Positions 1-11,521 of a DNA stretch of 64,000 nt are shown in pieces. The stretch's first letter is position 1, and each line of letters opens with the position of its first letter. Below the pieces are notes generated by a model that had not been told where the DNA came from, made no database searches, and was given only the letters and a program-made list of their open reading frames with translations. The translations under genes were made by a program, and so were the position numbers. Source of the stretch: Akebia trifoliata (Eukaryota > Streptophyta > Magnoliopsida > Ranunculales > Lardizabalaceae); assembly GCA_017979445.1 (NCBI GenBank), contig CM030707.1:19396586-19460585 (forward strand). The letters run 5' to 3'.

Positions 1-2900
1 CTAAAATCTACTCTCCCAAATACCTCGACATTCCAAAACTTAAGTCTCTCTTTCAGCTTCAATCGGAATGTTACCCCTAACCTCCCAATGAACTCTAACT
101 CGTTCCACCAACCTTGAATCATCTCCTTAAAATTAATGTGGTGTAGTCACATATTCGCGAACCGAAAGGGCCTAGGACCACCCATAACCATACCTGCTTT
201 CAAGACAATTGGACAATCAGAGGCAGGGTTTCGGATTGAACCTTGACTAATGTATTTGAAATGATCTTCCCAATCCCTAGAGACCAAGAACCTATCCAAC
301 CTATTCATAATTGGTTTCTCCTGATGATCGGACCAAGTAAACTTAGCTCCGCTTCTAGGAATTTCCATTAACTCATTACGGTTAACTTAGTTTGCAAACT
401 CCTTCATTCTTCTCATTAACCTAGATCCCCCCCCCCCCCCGCATCTCGAAGAACCTAATAATATTGAAATTACCCCCAATGCATCGCGCGCTTGCCCTAA
501 TACCCCCAAACATTATCCAATTCCTCCCAGAAGTTACTCCTTTCCCCATCCATTGCGGGGCCATATACCCATGTGAACACCCAATTGAAGTTCTCCGACA
601 CGCCTCTACACACAATCGACACAGAAAAAGCCCCAACTAGTACATTTTCCACCATCAAAGTCTCTTGTCCCACATAACCACCACACCCCCTACAATCCCG
701 ATCACAGACAAAGAACACCAGCTCGTATTGATGGGGCTCCACAACTCTCCAATCAGAACATCAGAAAAACAGCCAATCTTAGTCTCTTGAAAAACTACTA
801 AGTCTGGTTTTTGGGCAGCAATTACAGCTTTCACCGCAGCATGCTTTCTCCTGTCATTGAGCCCTCTAACATTCCAAGATAAAATCTTACACGACATTGA
901 TAACTACCAACTTAAACCCTGCCTCCTATCTAACAAAGATTTACTTGGGAACTCAATGATGGATCTCTATAGTTCCTCCACCTCTTTTAACCTTCGATTG
1001 TTCCTTTTTTTTTATCTACTCTTAGCACTCTCCGCACTGTGACTCTCAGCCCACCTCTCTAACTGAACTGGTGAGACATCCAAATCCCAATATGGTTGGA
1101 CTTGACAGCTTGGAGCTGTTTAAAAGCTATCTATTACAGCTTGGAAACACCTGCATACCTTCTCCTGCCTTTTTAAAGCTACTTCCAATAAGATACTAAC
1201 ATCCTCTTGATCATTCTCCAACAACATCCTAATTGACTGACTGACATCAAACAAATTTTGAATTTAACCATCTAACCAGGGATTGGCAAAAATCGATATC
1301 AAGCCACTCATATCCAAGGTAGCATCTCCCAGCTCCATCAGCTGAATCTGATTCTGGACTATGCTAACCTCAGGGTAGGCCTTCCCCAGTACACCGAGAT
1401 ACTTGCCTTCACCCATCCCAAACTTCCTAGCCACTCTGCCTGCACTCCTAATAGAAACAAGCCAACCCCACTCGCCTGAAACCATCACCGTTACCCTCTT
1501 GTTCCCCCACTAGTTAGGGAATTTGACGCTATTGCTAGTAGTGAGAAAGGCCTCACCTTAGCTGGCTAGAGATTCGTAGTGAACTAGTTCACCGCCGAAC
1601 CTAGCTCCAACTTCTGATGATCCTTGGTGTTTTGATTTAACATATCCTGTGTAACCAAGCTACACAAAATCTTGTACACAGGGTTTATCACTTCTTCAGA
1701 GCCTTGGTTCGATATCTCCTTGGGAGGGCTAGTCACTGATAGGACTGAAAACGGGCCTTGTACCCAAACCTACCCCCTATGACCTTGATAAACTTAGGTA
1801 TGCTCACACACCCACCACCCACCTTGATCTTGGCCATACGCAGGTCAGATTGATCAGTAGTACCCTTTTCCACCTCCGGAAGATCACCGAAAACCTCCCT
1901 GATCTCCTTAAATAGAATCTCACTCCACATATGGAAAGGGAATCCTCTTAGTTCCAACCACAGTGGATCTCCCCCTTCACAATCTACATCCCATTACACC
2001 GTGCAAACCACCCTGAGGTGATTCAAGGAACATAATTGCTCGGTTTTCTTCAAAGGGAATTAGTGGCTTCTCTGCTCTGCTAAGACTTGTCAACTTAATG
2101 GCTTCCTCTATGTCCCCCCAGATGCGATCCAGGTTCTCCGATTCACAAATCAACGCCTTCTTCCACTTCCCAAAAGATTTAGCCACTCTCAACCCAAAGG
2201 ACACCTTTCCAGTATTTAGACCATTTTCTTGACCCCACCAGCCTCTGTTAACACCAACATAGGGCCCATTCTTTTATTTTTCAAGGCGATTGCCCCTGCT
2301 ACTGCAGACCAATATTTCTAACCCAAGAGACCCACAACCTCTTCCACTATCCCACTGCCGCTCCCCACTAACCCAACTCCACTGTCCAACTTCTCCTTCC
2401 CTTGCCTAAGTGTCTGGGAATCATCCGGCACAGTTACCTCACTCAAGATTTTAACATCTAACAACTTAGCTGCTAGGTTCTTCCAACACACTCCACCAGG
2501 ACCTTCCAGAATCCTCAACGAGTTCCCCCAGTACCTGTCTGAGAACTGGGAGATTTTTAGGAACCTTCCAAACTCGTTCCGTTCTCCTACGCCCAAAAGA
2601 ATCCTCCCATTAACCATTGATTTGCTCCGGATCTCCTTCTCAACAGCCGATCCACAAGACTTCAGGAGTAGATCACCCAACCAAGCAAGTTCCTGAGACA
2701 CAAACGAAATGGAAGACTCCTTCCAACCTTTCTCCCACGGTGATAACACCCTGAGATTCTTCAACCACATCGACTTCACCTCAAAAACTTTTTTATCCAC
2801 CTAAACTAATGACCCTCCCACCTTCTCCGGAGAAAACGCCGCTCGACCTCTTGCCCGTCCTCTTTCCACAACGTGACCTCTCATCTCTTCTCAATCAAAT
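1..2900 (-). mobile_element. L1-type LINE, 5' half (ORF1 plus endonuclease), decayed
   Basis: Read on the minus strand, ORF1 comes first (about 2800 down to 1500); its pieces resemble the DUF4283-like ORF1 of plant L1 elements. The start of ORF2 follows (897 down to 147): an endonuclease/exonuclease/phosphatase domain with SWNVRGLND, QETKI, a WVYGP block and a LDRFLVSRDWEDHF block. The reading frame breaks several times, including near a poly-C run (427-440). The usual GDFN metal-site motif reads GNFN, and the late SDH motif reads SDC, so the enzyme is probably dead. The reverse transcriptase would lie beyond the left edge of the window. Confidence 0.85.
427..440. repeat. poly-C run
   Basis: Fourteen consecutive C inside the LINE endonuclease region, next to a frame break. 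It is a likely place for a length error or a real slippage mutation. Confidence 0.8.
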
Positions 2901-5900
2901 AAGATTTGAATGACCGTGATGAAGATTGATGAAGATTAGTGTCCACTAGAGTTGCTATGGAGAGTTCCAATGTCATGATGCCCTAAAACCTTCCAAAGTT
3001 TCTATTTAGAGCTGCTTCCATTGACACTTGACAGGCCTAGTTTTGTACACATTTCACTCAGTTGAGTATTTTTTTTTCAATCCGTTTATCATTATTCAAA
3101 CAGAGATGCCACTTTCTCCTCAATTTTTTTGGTGAAAAAAATACTTCTTTTTCTCCAATGGCCCCTCTTCTTTTCCAGATCTAGATTTGTTTAAAATCTA
3201 AATCCTTATAGAGATGTCAATCAGTTGGTCAAACGATGTTTTCAACTGCATACTGACTAGACGTCCTTGAGTTCCCTAGCTTTGAACTTGAAGAAAAGGT
3301 GCAAATGATTTTTTTTTATATTTTTTGCAAAAAATGAAGATAATTTTCAAGAAATTGGGATTGTGAAAGGTTTAGGGTTCTTTTCTGGTTGGTTGGAAGT
3401 TATTGAGATGCCAGACCTAAACTGGCAATGCACATGGTTTATGGGTTTTTTACTGGAAAAAAAAAAAAAAAATTGGGTTGTCTCGTTGTGGACTGGGATG
3501 AATCGTCCAAGACAACTCGGTCTCATTCATGGACGCAACGAGAAGTCAAATCGAGTTTTGAAATCATGGATACAACTTGCACACCCCTAACCAGCATCTA
3601 TGTTACATAGATTTTAAGAAAAAGTAGTTCAACACTGAGATTGGCATTATGATGGGTTTCTTACTCTACATTACATGAGAGCAAACAATAGACCATATAA
3701 ATGCATAATGTTCTAACCTTATTTTTCTAGAATTATCAATATAACACATTAACAATAGAAATTAGAGAATTTGATGTGCCCCTACCAGTACCAATAGATT
3801 GTTGAAGCTTGAAGGTTCTCCAATGGTGATGGGTCTATCTAATTCCCCTTCTCCTCTCAAACTCTCAGTTTGATTTTGCTATCTTGCAAATGGCGATGTG
3901 ACCTTGAAATGCTACCGATCTCCTCATTCATGTCTTTAACAATGCCCTTAAGAGGAAATCAAACCCTTTTCGTCCTTTCTAACCGTCAAAATAATAAAGA
4001 ATAGATATTAGCAAACCTCCAATTCAGGCAATTTGTCAATCAACACATGTGCATTTTCGATTGCATACACAAACCCTAAACTATAGAATACAATTTCATT
4101 GGAAAAAAAAAAAAAAACCAAAACCTCAAAATCACCTAGGGTTTCAACTGAGCTCCAATAGAAACCCTCAAATCGAAAATGGGGCGATTGTGTGGGGAGA
4201 GAGAATTGAGGATTTGAGATAGATAGATAGATGGGGCGATGGTGACCTCTGAGTGAATTGGGGTTTTGTGAGAGAGAGTAGGGGCGAGAAAGGATTTGAG
4301 AGAGATTGGGAGAGAGAGAGGGCTGTAATCTCTTACCATCGAAAATTTTGAGAGCTGCTATTGGCATCTCAATTTTTACTTATAACACCCAAATTTCTTA
4401 AATTATTGGGTAAATCTCCATTTCGTCCAAGACGAAATTCCGAGTTTAGAACTTGCATTCGTCATTTTTTAAATCTAAGAACCCATGCACGTTAAAATGG
4501 ACAGTCTATTGAAACCAGAATTTGAAAATAAGTTGATCATGTTTTGGTATATAAATCCCTAAATTACTTATTCAGCCCGATTAAACCGAAAAAAAAAAAC
4601 CAAAAAGGCTTAAAACACAATCTTCAAACATTATGAACATTTTTTTCAAATGTATAATTTTTCAATAAAAATGTATAATTATTTTCATTTATCTTAAGAC
4701 GGGAGGTATGTCTATTGACTTGAAAACACATGGATATTTTTAACATTTGTCAAAATGTGAAGGTCTTCGTTTTAAATTAACTTTTTTCTTATTTTTCTCG
4801 TGGGGAGGGGGTAAACGTGTGCCCTAAGGGCATATGTTAAGATGCATTTAAAAATCTTCGCAAATAAGCTTGGTAAAAAAAAAATTTAGGGCATTTTGAT
4901 TAGTAAAATATATTTTGGAGGTGTATTTAGTGCGTGTTAATGTGTGCCCTTAGGGCATACCTCACTAGCATCATTTAAAAAAAAAATTACGTAGTTATAA
5001 TTGCATACATGATATCTTGGTTATCTCGTCTGTTGTTAGCAAAATATGATCTGAAATATTGTAGTTAATTCAACAATTTAATGTGAAGCCTATAGCATTG
5101 CAAATTCATTTCGTGAATGAACTTGGTCAAGTTGTCTCAATAATGAGCGATATTTAAAAGCCATGTTTGTTATAAGTATACTTCTGGCGGATTGTACAAT
5201 TTAATTTTGTATTGATATATTTATTTGCTTTATTAACAAAAAAAAAAAAAAAAGAATTACTGGATACTTACGTCGCATTACTCAAAAGAATTACTGGATT
5301 GTTTCCACACATTTTAAGTATTGATTAAAGATCTTTGAAAATTACACAATAAAAATAAATGTTTATTTTTATAAATTTGAAAACTAAGCAAATTATAATT
5401 TAGATTTTTTACTAAAATTACCTGATTATATTAAATTTAAATATTAAAGTGAGGGCACTCATAACCACTCAAATTTTGGCATCGGACCACTTCTACTCCA
5501 CCTTCTCTCATTATAATAATAAAGATAAAAAAAATCGTTAAAGATGTTAAATAAGACATTGTGTGAACTTCAAAAAGACATGAGCATTCTTATGATCAAA
5601 TACTTAAAAGTATGGGGTTATTTAGCCAAAGTGGCTTTTACCTTTTTCTTAAAAGAAGTAATTAAACTATTACCTTGAATTGATTGTGCAATCATTTAAA
5701 TATTCGACCGTATAATCGTCAATGCCTGTAAGTTTGATAAAATACATTAATAGAAATCTTTAAAAGTGTTCTTTAAAGAAATAGTCCATTAAAATTATTC
5801 AAAATAAATTTTTTAGCCAAAGTGATGTGGGGGATACAAGGAAGTGCCTGTATTGGCATTGGCAAATTGAGTAATAGTAATAAAGGGTCGCATCAGATTT

Positions 5901-6146
5901 CTTAAATTCCCATCAATCAGATATGTTTTTTGCGAAAAAAAGGAAGACCTTTCATTATTATTCATTGTTATTGTTGATAAAAGAAAATTTGATTTATCTC
6001 TTAAAAGTAAATTCATATGATGCAAATCGATATTTAAGATAAAATTAATAATAATAAAAATATAATAATAGAAAAATACAAAACTCAATAGATATTAAAG
6101 ACAGTGTAAATAGAGAATTATTCACTTAAATAACATTGGTTCACAT
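2901..6146. other. Non-coding, TE-derived or unassigned stretch
   Basis: No supportable gene. The short open frames here have low-complexity composition (homopolymer A/T, GA repeats near 4270-4320) and no recognisable domain. A lone end of the GAGAGCTGCTATTG MITE family lies at about 4350. From 4400 to 6100 the sequence is strongly AT-rich with poly-A runs. Confidence 0.5.
4349..4400 (+). repeat. Single end of GAGAGCTGCTATTG-type MITE
   Basis: The sequence starts with the same terminal motif as the complete copies at 13704, 31775 and 53206 and continues with the family's typical inner end (about 40 bases). No matching opposite end was found nearby, so this is a broken copy. Confidence 0.5.
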
Positions 6147-6352
6147 ATAATAGAATGCTGATTTTGTAACTCAACCTGACAGGGTAACTCAAAAACTCAC
6201 TAACGTGGCAGGTGCAAGAGTTGTAGATTTTTACCTTGGGATACACAATTGTACATGTGTTTATGGGGATGTTTGATTGTGTATCTAGAAGGGAAAAATC
6301 TACAATTCTTGCAGAGTACACATCAACTTACAAAATCAGCACTCCATATAAT
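6147..6352. mobile_element. Foldback MITE, about 205 bp
   Basis: The two ends are inverted copies sharing the core TGCTGATTTTGTAA, with TATAATA-like sequence outside each. A second inverted pair lies inside (AGATTTTTACC against GGGAAAAATCT). There is no coding capacity. It is probably a TA-target MITE, but the family is not identified. Confidence 0.6.
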
Positions 6353-6386
6353 AAGGATATCCTAGATTAGAATATTGATAAATGAT

Positions 6387-6552
6387 TAATGCTAAAGTGA
6401 CCTCAGTGGAGGACATCTTGACATGGTGGTACACGCATGCCCGTAGATGCATTTCTCCGAGGTACAAGCAATATGCATCTACGGAGATGTGCGCGCCACC
6501 ACTTCAAGGTGTCCCCATGTGTCTCCCACTGAAGTCACTCTAACACGACTCT
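6387..6552. mobile_element. Foldback MITE, TGCTNNAGTGACC family, copy 1
   Basis: The ends read ATGCTAAAGTGACCTCAGTGG and, inverted, CCACTGAAGTCACTCTAACA. The middle is an inner stem around ATGCATCTACGG. Related copies lie at 6922, 9921, 16991, 46741 and 53949. Confidence 0.65.
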
Positions 6553-6921
6553 TGATAATAGGCACTATTTATAACTTGGAAATAAATTAACTAAATACAA
6601 TTGTATTTTAAAATAATGAATCAGAAGAAGAGATCGGTATGAATTAACCACACGACTTTGGAGTTCAAGGCTTAAAATATAATCCATATATTAACTAATT
6701 TTCTTTTAGTAGCGAATGATAAATTGATAATGAAAAGATGTTTAATGCATTTAGAACCAATGAAATTATTAAGTTTGTAAACCCCAAAGGTGTTGGAGAA
6801 CTTATATAACTATTTGTCTATATGTAGTCAATGTGTTAACTGTATAGGCTAACAACTAATCAATATTGAAAAGTTATTAAATAAAATAGGTAGATGTAGT
6901 TTTATTTATTTATTTTTAATT

Positions 6922-7051
6922 AAGAGTCGTACTGGAGCGACTGCGAAATTCACTACATTTCACAGACAAGTGAAAAACATATAAGGTTCTATGAGCACAT
7001 GTGGTCAGTGCAGTGTGAAACACAATGGATTTCGTAGTCACTTCAGCATTT
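6922..7051. mobile_element. Foldback MITE, TGCTNNAGTGACC family, copy 2
   Basis: The left end contains ACTGGAGCGACTGCGAAATTC. The right end is its inverted relative (GGATTTCGTAGTCACTTCAGCA). About 130 bp long and non-coding. Confidence 0.6.
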
Positions 7052-8824
7052 TCCTGTTATTGATTATTATTATAGGAAAAAGATTTTTAAAAAAATCGTG
7101 AAAATGAAATTTCAAATACATATTTGTTGCAATTTTATTGCAAAATTCCCTTACTTTATCAAATTTATTAATGAACAAACCTTACTTTATCAATCAGGCT
7201 AGCATGATCGACTTAGCAAGATTTCAAATCTTAAAAGTAGTCCTTGGACTCACATGGATTATCAAATTGGAAACCAACACCACACATTTAAAAAAAAAAA
7301 AAAAAAAAAATCTTTTGAGCTCGATTCAAGATTTTGAAAATGGATGGCTACCAAACTTCCAAGTTTAAAACTAAAATTCAATGGTGAGTAACAAATTGAT
7401 TCCACAAAATTTTTTTTTTTCATTTTTTCCTTCTTCAATTTTGGGATTCCACAAATTGATGCTATCCATTCCAAGGTTTGTTGAGTAACAAATTAACCAC
7501 ATTAATTTGAATTTTATGACATGGATCCCCACTCCAAGATTTGATGGATAACAAACTTGGTAAAGTGAGGTTTGTTGAGTAACTGACTTCATAAAGTAAG
7601 GTTCCCTTGAAATTGTCAAAATTTTAGAGTTTTTATTTTTTATTTTTATTTTTTATATATAAAAAATATACAACAATTAAGTGGGTAAATCTCTCTATAT
7701 GGAAATCAAGAAAATAACTAAAACTAAGAAAAAACCATGGACATCCAATAACAACTTACTAAAATATAAATAATAGAACAAAAGTATTCATTTAAAATTT
7801 CCTTACATAAAGGTAAAATATTGCATTAATCATGCCTACTTGATGGAAGGAGAATCCTCAATAAATTACTTCACTTTCAAAGAGTTCAAGGTGATGGGAA
7901 AAAAACAAAAAAAAAAACTATCATCTCAATGATTAATGGTATATATCTTGAGATGTCCAATTTTTCAAATTGTAACTATACAAGAAGACAACTTGAAAAA
8001 AAGTGGAAAAGGTGATGGAAATACTAGAATTTATTCTGGGTATTTAGACATCCTTTAGCATAATATAAGGAATAAGTAACTGTCAAGCAAATAATCATAA
8101 TCAAGCATTTATTGGGTCCCAGCTAAAAGATCAAGAGGGTTAATAATCAACATGATAATTTAATTTGTGAGTCGGACTAGCCTTACTAAGTTAGTAGGAA
8201 TTTCACCCTTACTAAAGGTCTTTGGGCTCATCTAGTGGCAGCCAAAAACATGATCTGATGCTTCAGGGTTGTAAAGGACAAATTCTATGAATGCTAATTT
8301 TATTTTTCTTTAAAAAAAATGTTAATTTTCACCATTAAATTTAATTTTAAGTTTGAGAGTTGGGTGGAAGTTAGGAAGCCATCCATTTTCAAAACCTTGG
8401 ATTAAGGTTAAAATAAATAGACTTTTTAATTATTATTATTTTTGGGTTTGATGAAATCTAAAGGGCTATGGTATCGGATTGTTGATGTGATAATCCATTT
8501 GGGCAAAATCACCCTTACTAAGGTTCAAAATCTTACTACGTTAGTAAGGAAAGTGTTTCGTTTAATTTATTATAATTCTTTACAATAGAAAAACGAGAGA
8601 TTATATGAACACAACAATTTAATCTCAACAGGAAAATTCATGCGTGTGTTGCAAGTAAAATTTGGTGTGTCAATAGAATCTCAAAATTTTAATTTAAAAA
8701 TAAGTAGCCTTTTAGTATAAATAATACTAACCTGACTCAATAAAAGATATTCAAATACACTCAATCATTGATTTTTTCCTTATGTTTCTTGAGAAAAAAT
8801 ATATGATTCTGTGCACGTGCCATG
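7052..8824. other. AT-rich intergenic sequence, no gene seen
   Basis: Contains a run of about 20 A at 7290-7310 and several phrases repeated within a few hundred bases (variants of AACAAACTTACTTTATCAA near 7140-7190 and 7480-7600). These look like short diverged inverted or direct repeats. No domain-bearing reading frame was found. Confidence 0.4.
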
Positions 8825-9454
8825 TAGGACTGTAATCTAGACAGATTGGAAGGTAAACCCAAACTCAACCCAAGTAGCAGAACTCTCAACTCAAGCTTAA
8901 CCCAACTCAACCATTGGGCCTAAGCGCACTAACCCGAGCTTGATATTCTAACATCAGGTTGAGTTCGTATTAGCCTGAGTTAGGTAATTTTCGATTATTT
9001 GGTTAGGTTGAATTCATTGAATAACCCTAATTTCATTTTGATTAATAAATAAATTTTATATTTGAAAAAAAAATACAACATCAAAAAATAAAAATTACTA
9101 GTAAATAAAATCGTATACAACCTTCAAATCCATCATTAAGAGAATACTTAGACAAACCATAAAAAAAAACCAAAGTTCACATTAGTACTAGCTAATTGTC
9201 TACAAATCATAATAATAAGATGAAATTAAAAAACTAAATAAAAAATCTATAATTAATATAAAAATATTTACATATTAGTTAATAGCAGTGGGTCCAGGTT
9301 GAGTTGAGTTGCTCGTACCCTCAACTCAAGCCTAATCTGAATAAAAATTTGGTTGAGATATTCTAACATAAGCTCAACTCATCTTTTACATAACTTGGCT
9401 CAGGCTCACCCGTCAATTTGGTTGAGCTCAAGTTGAGTTCGAGTTGCAACCCTA
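8825..9454. mobile_element. Non-autonomous hAT (Ac/Ds-like) element, 630 bp
   Basis: The left end starts TAGGACTGTAA and the inverted right end starts TAGGGTTGCAA, like the (T/C)AGGGATGAAA ends of Ac/Ds. The flanking 8-mers gtgccatg (8817-8824) and gagccatg (9455-9462) match at 7 of 8 positions, as an aged 8-bp hAT target duplication would. The interior repeats AACTCAACC-like words and carries no transposase. Confidence 0.65.
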
Positions 9455-9547
9455 GAGCCATGCTAGAGAGTGTATTTGGGGAATTTTTTAGTCAATTTAA
9501 CATGACTTTTTTAGTATTCATGATAGTTAAAAAAAAATCATGATAAA

Positions 9548-9910
9548 ATGACACGAAAAATTTATACGACTAATGTGGCAAGTGCACAGAACCATAAAAA
9601 TCTTTTTTATCCAGGTACACATAGAAAACGATCTACGATTTTGTGCACTTGCTGTGTACGTACCATATACGTTTTAGTGCGTACTTTTATCATTAGTAAA
9701 AAAGAAATCTACAAAGGTATTATGAAGAGAGTTAGTGATTTTTTGAGTCAGAAATTTTCACTCGATCTGTATGCAGATGAGGTGGCAAGGACATAGAACC
9801 ATAAATATTTTTCTTTGGAATACATAAGGAAAGCGATCAATAGTTTTGTGCCCTTGCCATATTAGCCGAGTGTAAATTGAATGAAAATTTTTGAGTCAAA
9901 ATATCATTAG
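9548..9910. repeat. Two adjacent short foldback repeats (GGCAAGNGCAC family)
   Basis: Each unit has GTGGCAAG(T/G)GCACAGAACCATA on one side and its inverted relative ending in GTGCNCTTGCC on the other, around 9571-9665 and 9775-9870. A related unit lies at 20173-20300. No coding sequence. Confidence 0.55.
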
Positions 9911-9920
9911 TGTATGAAGA

Positions 9921-10095
9921 ATTGTGTTAAAGTGACCTCAAGGATTGTACCACATATCGTGTCCTTGATGGGGAAGTGTGTGGGAACCAGAAATATTTTT
10001 TTCACATACTCGATGTGAAAACATCTATGGCTCTGCACACCTCCACGTCAGCTACACGCAATGTCGATCGTGAGGTACTTTCTCATCATTCTATG
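9921..10095. mobile_element. Foldback MITE, TGCTNNAGTGACC family, copy 3 (diverged)
   Basis: The left end GTGTTAAAGTGACCTCAAGG and an inner GTGNGGAACC..CATCTATGGCTCTGCACACCTCC arrangement match the other family members. The right end (GTGAGGTACTTTCTCATCATT) is more diverged. Confidence 0.5.
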
Positions 10096-10137
10096 ATGTA
10101 AGTTCAAAAATAAAAGTGTAGTACGGAAGTAACATTA

Positions 10138-10174
10138 AAATGTACATCGTGAGAGTATCTCACGATGTACATTT
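10138..10174. repeat. Perfect 17-bp hairpin with 3-nt loop in a promoter
   Basis: The arm AAATGTACATCGTGAGA and its exact reverse complement are separated by GTA. It lies about 200 bp upstream of the putative leader exon of the membrane-protein gene. It could be the centre of a small MITE or a structured regulatory site; the sequence alone does not decide. Confidence 0.75.
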
Positions 10175-10349
10175 CGATGTTGATTGAAGGTATTTTGGTC
10201 ATTTTATGTTCAGAAAGGAGTAAGGACACTATGGTCATTTAGGGAAGAAAAACACAAATCAACTCTGAAGATGCCAGTTAGGTTCGTACATCTCCGAACC
10301 TATTTTCGATTTCTGAACCTATAGGCTCGGAAAACACAACTGGAGACAG

Positions 10350-10617
10350 CCTGTCAACAACCGAAGCCTCCGTCACCACCTTTTCTTTCCCTTTCTCTCA
10401 GTTGGCTTCTCAGACTCTCTCTCTCGTCGTTTTCTTCTTCTAGTCTGTCTTCGTGAACTAGGGTTTCGATTTTCTTCTGCAGCTCTGAGAAACTCCTTTG
10501 GATCTCAGAAGATCGAGTTTGATCTCATCTAAAAACATGTTTTTGATGTAGTTTTTGTTCGTTTTGACGTAGTTTTCATTATCAAGTGCTCGAATCAAGG
10601 TTTTTTCCATCTGTGAG
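10350..10617 (+). other. Non-coding leader exon 1 of the membrane-protein gene (inferred)
   Basis: A CT-rich stretch (TTTCTTTCCCTTTCTCTCAG, CTCTCTCTCTCGTCG) followed by an AGGGTTTCG motif is typical of plant transcription starts and leaders. A strong donor follows (GAG|GTGAGC, exon end 10617). The proposed partner acceptor is TTTTAG at 11478-11483, giving an 866-bp leader intron. The start at 10350 is approximate. A 4-codon uORF starts at 10537. Confidence 0.5.
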
Positions 10618-11483
10618 GTGAGCAGATCGGGTTTTGGACTGAAATGCTGGTCACTTGATGAGATTCTTGTTTAGGTATTGTAAATAACGATGATTTGATC
10701 TTTATATATTTGAGGTTTTGTTTGCTTTTTCTTAAAGTTTTTTAGAACTAGATTCAAGTTTTCTGAGTTAAATAGTTGAAATAGTGGAAATTTATGCTGT
10801 TTTTTTTTTTTTTTTTTGGTATTTGTTCGTGTCTCTGTGTAGTCTGATCTCACGTAGTGTTGTTTAGATTGAGAAGATTCGAGGTTGGTTAGAATGCATC
10901 TGTGAAAAAGATTACTTAGAATGATTTGTATTTCAGGTGATGCTCTTTAGAATTAGTTGATTCGATAGAATGAGGCGTTTTACTAGCGTTTAAGGAAATT
11001 TCAGATTTTTTAGAAGAAAATTCAGTTATTTATCTTTAAAGTCTCATTTCCCTGTAATTTCATGTTGAGATGTTACCTGAAGATAGTTGCTTTTGAGAAT
11101 GATAATTGATTTTGAAAGAAATTGTGATGTTCTTTGTAGGAAATGTGTAGGAAGCTATAATGTTTAACAAAAAGTTGGATTCTATTTGCGTTCGTCAAAG
11201 AACTGTAGCTGTACGTCTAGTTTTGACCGTATTATGTTTGGTTGAACGACAACTTTTCTCATTTCTTTAATTTTGAACTTTTCTCTGGTCTTCATATAAT
11301 GGTATGTTTGGGTTTTGATGCTTTGTGGTTGAAATGGTCAAGGGAAGTTGCCAGATTGGCGGCGTTTAATTGATTAGATTTTGAATTCTAATTCTTTAAT
11401 TAGTTACTATTATTAAATTTGAAATCTTTCGTCTATTTTCTTTGTTGGTTCATGTCTGAGTTTGTTTGTTCTCTAAATTTTAG

Positions 11484-11521
11484 GTTTGAGTACTTCAAAG
11501 TCTGATCTTGACAAGCTTCAA
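11484..11521 (+). other. Small exon 2, ends with the A of the split ATG (inferred)
   Basis: A 38-nt exon lies between the acceptor AATTTTAG (11476-11483) and the strong donor CAA|GTACGT (GT at 11522). It has no ATG of its own. Its last base is A, which joins TG at 11697 to make the start codon. Confidence 0.5.

Noticed and set aside
4008..4367. 119-codon frame, minus strand
   Set aside because: Low-complexity Ser/Leu composition from a GA-rich tract; no domain and no splice context.
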